DNA of 10,799 nt from Thermococcaceae archaeon. Lineage in GTDB: Archaea; Methanobacteriota_B; Thermococci; Thermococcales; Thermococcaceae. Position 1 is the first letter of the stretch. Each line of letters opens with the position of its first letter. The position numbers were made by a program, and so were the translations under genes. The notes under the pieces were generated by a model. That model had not been told where the DNA came from. It did not search any database and saw nothing but the letters and a program-made list of their open reading frames with translations. Positions 6,287 to 10,799 of the stretch are shown here, piece after piece. The stretch is taken from contig JALSON010000202.1 of the NCBI GenBank assembly GCA_026986455.1, forward strand, positions 1 to 10,799. Reading direction: 5' to 3'.

Positions 6287-6804
6287 CTCCCGAGGAATTC
6301 ATTGAGAGAATAAAGGAGAAGTTTGAGGTTGACGCTCACATTTCCGAGAACAAACAGCCCCACCCGAGGAAGAGGGCCTGGATAAACGTGGACAGGACAA
6401 AGTTCGAAGACCTTATGAGGTTCATAAAGGAGATTGACCCTCGCGCACAGTTCTCAATCATAATAGGCGAGGACAGGGGAGACTATCTAAGCGCGGAATA
6501 CCACCTAGAGCTGTTCTATGAGGAGGAGCCAAGCCTGTCCGTGATAGTCGCGACTTCATGCCCCAAAGACGACCCAAAAATACCGAGCCTGGGTGATGTA
6601 TTCCCGAGCTCAGTGCCTTACGAGCGTGAAAACAAGGAATTCCTTGGAATCGAGTTTGAGGGAATCCCCGACCCGAGAAGGCTCTTCCTCCCGGACGACT
6701 TCCCGGAGGGAGTCTATCCGCTCAGGCGGGACGATACAGGCATCAAGCCAGAGATGGTGAAAAACGCAGGGCATCCTTATAAGATAGGGGGTGGAAGGAA
6801 ATGA
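6283..6804 (+). CDS. mbhK: Mbh hydrogenase subunit K, NuoC-like
   Basis: A 173-residue peripheral subunit of the NuoC (30 kDa) family that supports the small and large subunits. The family signature is present as YERENKEFLGIEFEGIPDP (113-131) followed by RRLFLPDDFPEGVYPLRRDD (132-151). The C-terminus is MVKNAGHPYKIGGGRK (158-173), and the same motif reappears, diverged, in the next frame at 7005-7058. The gene overlaps mbhJ by four bases. The last codons (GGGGGTGGAAGGA) double as a ribosome site for the ATG at 6801. The gene seems full length, so the odd junction that follows does not obviously damage it. Confidence 0.93.
   Translation: MTPEEFIERIKEKFEVDAHISENKQPHPRKRAWINVDRTKFEDLMRFIKEIDPRAQFSIIIGEDRGDYLSAEYHLELFYEEEPSLSVIVATSCPKDDPKIPSLGDVFPSSVPYERENKEFLGIEFEGIPDPRRLFLPDDFPEGVYPLRRDDTGIKPEMVKNAGHPYKIGGGRK
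6754..6787 (+). repeat. First copy of the MbhK tail motif
   Basis: These bases encode MVKNAGHPYKI at the true end of mbhK. The second copy lies 251 bases downstream (7005-7038). Of the nine codons identical in amino acid between the copies, six differ in the third base, so this is not a fresh tandem duplication. Confidence 0.75.
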
Positions 6805-7058
6805 TGACCCTTCAGCAGGTTCACACTCATTCTGCGCCTGAATGGCGCCTTTTACTGGTGAACAAACGCCCGGAGCCAATTAATGAAACACCCATTCTAA
6901 ATAATGCAGGTATGGCAGTGAGGGAGTTTCCGCCAGCGCTCGTTGGGAGCAAAGCTCCCGATGTGTTGAGGCAAGAGCCTCAACATGCGCAAGCAAGGGC
7001 TGTGATGGTGAAGAACGCGGGTCACTCGTACAAAATGAGAAGGGAGGGCTCAAGATGA
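6801..7058 (+). CDS. 85-codon frame bridging mbhK and mbhL, ending in a second MbhK-like tail
   Basis: The frame starts at ATG 6801 inside the mbhK stop (ATGATGA) and ends at TGA 7056-7058, overlapping the mbhL ATG, so it keeps 4-base coupling on both sides. Residues 1-68 match nothing I recognise and run through three DNA hairpins, which suggests non-coding origin. Residues 69-85 (MVKNAGHSYKMRREGSR) clearly resemble the MbhK C-terminus. It may be translated as a bridging peptide, since a good ribosome site precedes it. Alternatively it is a scar: the end of another mbhK allele joined to mbhL, with foreign or mobile DNA between. P. furiosus-type operons, as I know them, have no gene here. Confidence 0.45.
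   Translation: MMTLQQVHTHSAPEWRLLLVNKRPEPINETPILNNAGMAVREFPPALVGSKAPDVLRQEPQHAQARAVMVKNAGHSYKMRREGSR
6819..6863. repeat. Extended stem-loop GTTCAC-GCGCC / GGCGC-GTGAAC
   Basis: The outer arms GTTCAC (6819-6824) and GTGAAC (6858-6863) share the same symmetry centre as the inner arms GCGCC (6834-6838) and GGCGC (6844-6848), with a TGAAT loop. The arms are separated by a symmetric 9-base internal loop. Confidence 0.6.
6945..6959. repeat. Hairpin GGGAGC-AAA-GCTCCC
   Basis: A perfect 6-base-pair, GC-rich stem with a three-base loop, five bases before the next hairpin. Confidence 0.65.
6964..6985. repeat. Hairpin with 9-bp stem and AAGA loop
   Basis: The arm TGTTGAGGC (6964-6972) is perfectly complementary to GCCTCAACA (6977-6985) around an AAGA loop. 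It lacks a following T-run, so it is not an ordinary intrinsic terminator, but it could affect readthrough into mbhL or be a transposon end. Confidence 0.7.
7005..7038 (+). repeat. Second, divergent copy of the MbhK tail motif
   Basis: These bases encode MVKNAGHSYKM, matching the mbhK end at 6754-6787 with one substitution within the first ten residues but many silent changes. The copy is followed by GGGAGGG, which serves as the ribosome site of mbhL, so this segment looks like the original upstream neighbour of mbhL. Confidence 0.75.
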
Positions 7059-8350
7059 ACAGCAGGATTGAGTACTGGGTTAAAATACCCATAGGCCCCA
7101 TTCACCCCGCCCTGGAGGAGCCCGAGAAGTTCATAATAACCCTTGATGGAGAGCGTATAATCAACGTTGACGTGAAGCTCGGATACAACCTGAGGGGCCT
7201 TGAATGGATTGCGATGAGGAGGAACTACATACAGCTCATGTATCTGGCGGAGAGGATATGCGGGATATGCAGCTTCTCACACAACCACACCTATACAAGG
7301 GCCGTTGAGGAGATGGCCGGCATAGAGGTGCCGGAGAGGGCGGAATACATAAGGGTAATTGTGGGCGAGCTTGAGAGGATTCACTCCCACCTGCTCAACC
7401 TTGGGGTCATCGGCCACGCCATAGGTTACGATACGGTTCTCCACCTGAGCTGGCTTGCGAGGGAGAGGGTCATGGACATCCTTGAGGCCATAGGCGGGAA
7501 CAGGGTTAACTACGCCATGAACACAATTGGAGGTGTCAGGAGGGACATCGAGGAGAAGCACAGGAGGGCCATCCTCGACATGATAGCCTATTACAAGAAC
7601 GAGATCATGCCAAAGATAGAGGAGATATTCCTGTACGATCCAACGGTCGAGGCCCGTTTGAGGGATGCCGGTGTTATTCCAAAGAGGATAGCGATTGAGT
7701 ACAGCGCCCAGGGGCCCACGGCAAGGGGAAGCGGCGTGAAGAAGGATGTGCGCTACAACGAGAGGCTCGGCGTTTATCCCGACCTCGGCGTCAAGCCGGT
7801 AACCCCCAAAGAATTCACGGGTGTCATAAAGGGGGACGTTTTCGACAGGATGGTCGTCAGGGTCGGCGAGCTCTGGCAGAGCATGGAGCTCATAGAGAGG
7901 GCCTTTGACCAGATGCCCGGGGGCAAGATAAAGGCCTTTGCCAAGGACAACCTGATTCTCCCCAAGCTGAAGAAGGCGGATGGAGAGGGAATAGGGCGTT
8001 ATGAGGCCCCGAGGGGTGAGGTCATACACTACGTGAGGGCAAACCCGGGGAAGGACATACCCTCAAAGTGGAAGGCGAGGGAGCCGACATTTCCAAACCT
8101 CTTCGCGGTTGCAAGGGCCCTGGTCGGCGAACAATTGGCTGATGTGCCGGTTGCAATAGCCTCAATTGACCCGTGTTTGAGCTGTACGGACAGGGTGGCG
8201 GTTGTGGATGCAAGAACCGGAAAGAGGGGGATTTTAACCGAGAAAGACCTCCTGAGAGCTTCAATCGAGAAGACGAGGGAAATCAATCCAGAGGTTAGTG
8301 CAAGACCCGAGGTGGTTGGTGTTAGCTGCCCAAGGGGTGATCTGCTATGA
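7055..8350 (+). CDS. mbhL: Mbh [NiFe] hydrogenase catalytic large subunit
   Basis: A 431-residue large subunit that holds the NiFe centre where protons are reduced to H2. The nickel ligands are intact: Cys69 and Cys72 in ERICGICSFSHNH and Cys374 and Cys377 in DPCLSCTDR, which separates it from the Mbx/Mbs and NuoD relatives that lack these cysteines. Other family marks are GYNLRGLEWI (43-52), ELERIHSHLLNLG and GPTARGSG. Glu21-Glu22 lie where MbhL has a conserved glutamate implicated in proton transfer. ATG 7055 follows GGGAGGG and overlaps the preceding frame by four bases; the usual coupling to mbhK is replaced by the inserted segment. It is soluble and peripheral, bound to J, K and M. Length is close to that of P. 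furiosus MbhL. Confidence 0.97.
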   Translation: MNSRIEYWVKIPIGPIHPALEEPEKFIITLDGERIINVDVKLGYNLRGLEWIAMRRNYIQLMYLAERICGICSFSHNHTYTRAVEEMAGIEVPERAEYIRVIVGELERIHSHLLNLGVIGHAIGYDTVLHLSWLARERVMDILEAIGGNRVNYAMNTIGGVRRDIEEKHRRAILDMIAYYKNEIMPKIEEIFLYDPTVEARLRDAGVIPKRIAIEYSAQGPTARGSGVKKDVRYNERLGVYPDLGVKPVTPKEFTGVIKGDVFDRMVVRVGELWQSMELIERAFDQMPGGKIKAFAKDNLILPKLKKADGEGIGRYEAPRGEVIHYVRANPGKDIPSKWKAREPTFPNLFAVARALVGEQLADVPVAIASIDPCLSCTDRVAVVDARTGKRGILTEKDLLRASIEKTREINPEVSARPEVVGVSCPRGDLL

Positions 8351-9336
8351 ACCTCCTTTACGCCACACTCGGCCTAATCGGGCTTTACATCTACGTCTCA
8401 TTTGCCTCCCTCCTGTGGGAGGGCCTTGACAGGAAGCTCGTGGCGAGAATGCAGCGCCGCATTGGTCCACCGCTCCTGCAGCCCTTTTACGACTTCCTGA
8501 AGCTTGTGAGCAAGGAGTCAATAATCCCGAGACACGCAGGCAGGATGTTTGAGCTCGCACCCGTCTTTGCCCTGGCGGTCTCAATAGCTCTATTAGCATA
8601 CACGCCCTTCGGATTTGCGCCCCTCTTCAACACCAGGGGCGATGTCATCGTGTTCATATACCTGCTCACCCTGATAGCCTTCATCAGGGTGCTCGGAGCG
8701 GTAAATTCGGGCTCACCCTACGCTCAAATAGGTGCCCAGAGGGAAATCATAATCCTCGTCTCAAGGGAAGTTCCCATGATGCTTGGCCTCTTTGCAATAC
8801 TCTGGCGCCTGAGCAAGCTCGGCGTCAGCAAGCCCTTCAGCCTTGGGACATTTTACGAGCACAACATATGGGAAATTGGAACTCCCCTGACCTTCATGGG
8901 CGCTGTAATACTCCTGTTCGTCTTCCTCGCGTGGCTTGCGAGCGAGATTGAGGTCGGCTACTTCAACATTCCGGAAGCGGAGGAGGAGATAGCCGAAGGC
9001 CCGATGGCGGAGTACAGCGGGAGGCACCTGGCCCTGTTCAAGCTCAGCAACGCTTTGAAGGAGTTCATAAGCGCAAGCCTCGTCGTGGCAATATTCTTCC
9101 CGTGGGGCATAAGCGGTGTGCTCGGACTTACGGGAGCCGGGGCGGTAGTGGCGGACTTGCTCTTCCACACGCTCAAGGTCTATGCGGTGCTCTTCGTGAG
9201 CATGAGCGTCTTCAGGGCCATAACCGGGAGGCTCAGGATTACACAGGCAGTTCAGGTGTTCTGGCTCAGGATGCTGCCAGCGGCGGTCATAGGTGTGCTG
9301 CTCATATTGATCGACCTCATGGAGGTGATAGCATGA
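8347..9336 (+). CDS. mbhM: Mbh hydrogenase subunit M, NuoH-like membrane anchor
   Basis: A 329-residue NuoH/Nqo8-family membrane protein that anchors the hydrogenase arm and helps convey the redox energy into ion movement. The NuoH signature appears as RRIGPPLLQPFYDFLKLVSKE (37-57), and the acidic loop GYFNIPEAEEEIAEGPMAEY (204-223) matches the conserved loop 5-6. About eight hydrophobic helices are visible. ATG 8347 overlaps the mbhL stop by four bases, although no strong ribosome site is apparent, so translation is probably coupled to mbhL. Confidence 0.96.
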   Translation: MNLLYATLGLIGLYIYVSFASLLWEGLDRKLVARMQRRIGPPLLQPFYDFLKLVSKESIIPRHAGRMFELAPVFALAVSIALLAYTPFGFAPLFNTRGDVIVFIYLLTLIAFIRVLGAVNSGSPYAQIGAQREIIILVSREVPMMLGLFAILWRLSKLGVSKPFSLGTFYEHNIWEIGTPLTFMGAVILLFVFLAWLASEIEVGYFNIPEAEEEIAEGPMAEYSGRHLALFKLSNALKEFISASLVVAIFFPWGISGVLGLTGAGAVVADLLFHTLKVYAVLFVSMSVFRAITGRLRITQAVQVFWLRMLPAAVIGVLLILIDLMEVIA

Positions 9337-9740
9337 GGGTTCCGCCGACCCTCTCAGCTGTCCTCGGAAACCTCTTCAGGAAACCAGCGACGAACCCATT
9401 CCCGAAGAGCGAGCCTGTTCCTGTTCCTGAGGGCTTCAGGGGAAAGCTCGTCTACCATGTGGACAAATGCGTTGGGTGCAGGCTCTGCGTTACCGTCTGT
9501 CCGGCAGGTGTCTTTGAGTACCTACCCGAGGTCAGGAAGGTCACGCTGTGGCTTGGCAGATGTGTCTTCTGCAAGCAGTGCGTGGACGTGTGCCCTGTCG
9601 GTGCCCTTGAGATGAGCGATGAGTTCCTCCTTGCAACGTATGATAAGTACGACGACAACCTCAGATGGTTCAAGGAAGACGAGATAGAAAAAATGATCGA
9701 GGAGAAGAAAAAAGCACAGAAGAAAGCTCAGAAGAAGTGA
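9333..9740 (+). CDS. mbhN: Mbh hydrogenase subunit N, NuoI-like 2[4Fe-4S] ferredoxin
   Basis: A 135-residue NuoI-type subunit with two [4Fe-4S] motifs: Cys46-Cys49-Cys52-Cys56 (CVGCRLCVTVCP) and Cys77-Cys80-Cys83-Cys87 (CVFCKQCVDVCP). It is the likely entry point for electrons from reduced ferredoxin. The C-terminus is very lysine-rich, ending in KKKAQKKAQKK, which might help bind acidic ferredoxin or the membrane surface (inference). ATG 9333 has GGAGGTGAT just upstream and overlaps mbhM by four bases. The frame is open back to 9102, but that part lies inside mbhM. It is the last gene of the operon. Confidence 0.96.
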   Translation: MRVPPTLSAVLGNLFRKPATNPFPKSEPVPVPEGFRGKLVYHVDKCVGCRLCVTVCPAGVFEYLPEVRKVTLWLGRCVFCKQCVDVCPVGALEMSDEFLLATYDKYDDNLRWFKEDEIEKMIEEKKKAQKKAQKK

Positions 9741-9783
9741 TTTCCTTTCTTCCATTTTGTCCCTCTTCCCCCACTGTTTTTCA
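9739..9783 (+). terminator. Pyrimidine-rich terminator of the mbh operon
   Basis: Immediately after the mbhN stop comes a long C/T-rich tract with TTT runs and a final TTTTT (9778-9782), without a clear stem. This is the usual look of archaeal T-rich termination. Confidence 0.6.
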
Positions 9784-9885
9784 CCCCCGACGCGCCCCGA
9801 ATCATCGAAGAACGTTTCTGTACATTCAGATTCCGATTTATGCATTGGAGAACCCTTTTTTGGAGGTATGTAAAGCTCAGAACTC

Positions 9886-9894
9886 TTTATATTT
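9886..9894 (+). promoter_or_regulatory. Possible upstream TATA box of the second operon
   Basis: TTTATATTT resembles a TATA box and would start transcription near 9915, inside the first SurR site. If used, SurR at 9907-9923 would block it directly. The box at 9933-9942 is the stronger candidate. Confidence 0.3.
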
Positions 9895-9906
9895 GTCAAA
9901 TTTCAG

Positions 9907-9923
9907 GTTTTCAACCTTTTGTT
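9907..9923 (+). promoter_or_regulatory. SurR site 1 before the second operon
   Basis: The bases fit GTT-N3-AAC-N5-GTT exactly, with the core forming a wider palindrome AGGTT-TTC-AACCT. The site lies just upstream of the BRE and TATA box at 9926-9942. In P. furiosus SurR controls hydrogenase and sulfur-response genes through this motif. Confidence 0.8.
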
Positions 9924-9925
9924 TT

Positions 9926-9942
9926 AGAAACGTATTTATAAA
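9926..9942 (+). promoter_or_regulatory. BRE and TATA box of the second operon
   Basis: AGAAACG followed by TATTTATAAA (9933-9942) is a good archaeal core promoter. Transcription would start around 9963-9967, giving a leader of about 55 bases before ATG 10020 and leaving one SurR site on each side of the core promoter. Confidence 0.65.
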
Positions 9943-9991
9943 GTCTCTGACAACCTATGAGTGAGATTTGGGGAAAATACGCCCTCTATCG

Positions 9992-10008
9992 GTTTAAAAC
10001 TTAAAGTT
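9992..10008 (+). promoter_or_regulatory. SurR site 2 in the leader of the second operon
   Basis: A second exact match to GTT-N3-AAC-N5-GTT lies downstream of the predicted transcription start and directly before the ribosome site GAGGTGGG. A protein bound here would be placed to block transcription. Confidence 0.78.
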
Positions 10009-10019
10009 GAGGTGGGAAA

Positions 10020-10523
10020 ATGGGATTTGCCACATCGTTCATATGGTCTCTGATCGTCTACCTAATACTAACAGCAGGCTCGGGAAGCATAATAGCATGG
10101 AGCCCGGCGGAGCTGATAGCCGGAGTGGTGATAGCAGCGATCATAGGCTATGCAACGAGGAACATCATGAGCGAAAAGCTCGATTACTTCTTCAATCCCA
10201 AGAGGTGGATACTGTTCATAGTGTATGCACTCGGTCCGTTCTTCTTTGCAATGGCAAAGGCAAACCTCGACGTCGCCTACAGGGTCATCACAGGCAAGAT
10301 CAGACCGGGAATAGTCAAAATCTCCCCGGGACTCACGAGGGATGAAAGCAGGACACTGCTCGCCAACTCCATAACCCTGACACCGGGGACGTTTACACTT
10401 GAGATTGACGATGAGGGTAACTTCTACGTTCACTGGATAAACGTCCCGCCAGGAAAGGAAAAGCCAACTCCTGAGGAGCTCTGCGGCTACCTTCCAAAAT
10501 GGGCAAGGAGGATTGCGGAATGA
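10020..10523 (+). CDS. mbxA: MrpE-like first subunit of a second Mbh-related complex, probably Mbx/Mbs
   Basis: A 167-residue MrpE-family membrane protein paralogous to mbhA. Both share the TRN(I/V) turn after helix two, the KANLDVAYRVITGKIRPGIV segment (79-98) and the SNSITLTPGTFTLEID region. Three N-terminal helices precede the cytoplasmic half. GAGGTGGG sits just before ATG 10020. A second complex that starts this way and has SurR control is most simply the Mbx/Mbs operon, whose complex reduces sulfane sulfur with ferredoxin electrons. A second Mbh-type hydrogenase cannot be excluded because the diagnostic large subunit is outside the window. Confidence 0.8.
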   Translation: MGFATSFIWSLIVYLILTAGSGSIIAWSPAELIAGVVIAAIIGYATRNIMSEKLDYFFNPKRWILFIVYALGPFFFAMAKANLDVAYRVITGKIRPGIVKISPGLTRDESRTLLANSITLTPGTFTLEIDDEGNFYVHWINVPPGKEKPTPEELCGYLPKWARRIAE

Positions 10524-10799
10524 CGGTTATAGGCATATTCATGTGGGCGCTGATACTCCTGATGTTTTCGGCCATGCTAACCCTCATCAGGCTGCTGCTC
10601 GGCCCAACGATTCCTGACAGGGCAGTTGCCCTCGACTCAATGACCACAACGACTGCAGGTGCAATGGTTCTCTACGGGGTAATAACAAAGCAGGCGGTTT
10701 TCATTGACGTTGCCCTTGTCTATGCGGTTCTGAGCTACATAGCCACGCTCTACATAGCGAGGTATCTCGTGAAGAAAAGAGTGGGGGTCATCTACGGGA
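10520..10799 (+). CDS. mbxB: MrpF-like subunit of the second complex, cut by the window end
   Basis: The frame opens at ATG 10520, four bases inside the end of the preceding gene, and stays open for 93 codons to the window edge. It has three hydrophobic helices and the MrpF signature LLLGPTIPDRAVALDSM (25-41), then VFIDVALVYAVLSYIATLYIARYL (65-88). It resembles mbhB throughout but has a longer basic tail (VKKRVGVIYG). MrpF-type subunits are near this length, so only the last few codons should be missing. Confidence 0.82.
   Translation, partial: MTVIGIFMWALILLMFSAMLTLIRLLLGPTIPDRAVALDSMTTTTAGAMVLYGVITKQAVFIDVALVYAVLSYIATLYIARYLVKKRVGVIYG

Larger units (their letters stand above)
6805..7004. 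mobile_element. Putative inserted element with three hairpins at the mbhK-mbhL junction
   Basis: About 200 bases that belong to neither neighbour contain three stem-loops (6819-6863, 6945-6959, 6964-6985). The density of hairpins resembles a small non-autonomous repeat, or the right end of an IS200/IS605-type element, whose ends are recognised as hairpins. I see no clear target duplication, terminal repeats or transposase, so the class is a guess. Confidence 0.35.

Noticed and set aside
6964..6985. Hairpin as an intrinsic transcription terminator inside the operon
   Set aside because: No T-run follows it, and termination here would cut off the catalytic subunit, M and N.
7277..8029. 250-codon minus-strand open frame within mbhL
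   Set aside because: Shadow of the catalytic subunit gene, no ribosome site and no recognisable domains.
9665..9964. 99-codon plus-strand frame running from mbhN into the intergenic region
   Set aside because: Overlaps mbhN in another frame and then crosses the terminator and promoter region; composition is not protein-like.

Overview
The window looks like a Thermococcales archaeon (Thermococcus or a close relative). It carries a complete fourteen-gene operon for the membrane-bound, ferredoxin-dependent, H2-evolving [NiFe] hydrogenase Mbh, in the mbhA-to-mbhN order known from Pyrococcus furiosus. Promoters are of archaeal BRE/TATA type, coding sequences sit behind strong GGAGG-type ribosome binding sites, and three sites match the extended consensus of the Thermococcales sulfur regulator SurR.

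Layout. Positions 1-900 form an AT-rich flank with small or doubtful genes: the start of an exported-protein gene on the minus strand whose leader contains a nine-T run that breaks the best reading frame, a 68-residue two-helix membrane protein (490-696), and a possible 39-residue protein (773-892). A small TRAM-domain gene (907-1128, minus) is divergent from the hydrogenase operon. Positions 1129-1435 are the shared control region, with a reverse-oriented extended SurR match at 1301-1317 just upstream of the mbh TATA boxes. Positions 1436-9740 are mbhA-N. Genes A-H are the Mrp antiporter-like sodium module, I is the linking membrane subunit, J-K-L-N are the cytoplasmic electron-transfer and catalytic arm, and M is the NuoH-like membrane anchor. 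Electrons from reduced ferredoxin pass through the MbhN and MbhJ iron-sulfur clusters to the NiFe site in MbhL, where protons become H2. The membrane arm couples this to ion movement.

Almost every gene overlaps the next by 4-8 bases. The exception is the mbhK-mbhL junction (6801-7058). About 250 bases lie there, with three hairpins, an 85-codon open frame that keeps the 4-base overlaps at both ends, and a second, divergent copy of the MbhK C-terminus. This is the most unusual structure in the window and looks like a scar of insertion or of recombination between two related operons.

After a pyrimidine-rich terminator, a second paralogous operon starts in the same direction at 10020 with MrpE-like and MrpF-like genes. 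It is most likely the start of mbx (also called mbs, the sulfane-sulfur-reducing complex). Two extended SurR matches flank its promoter. The window therefore puts an H2-producing complex and a probable sulfur-reducing paralog head to tail, both apparently wired to the same redox-sensing regulator.
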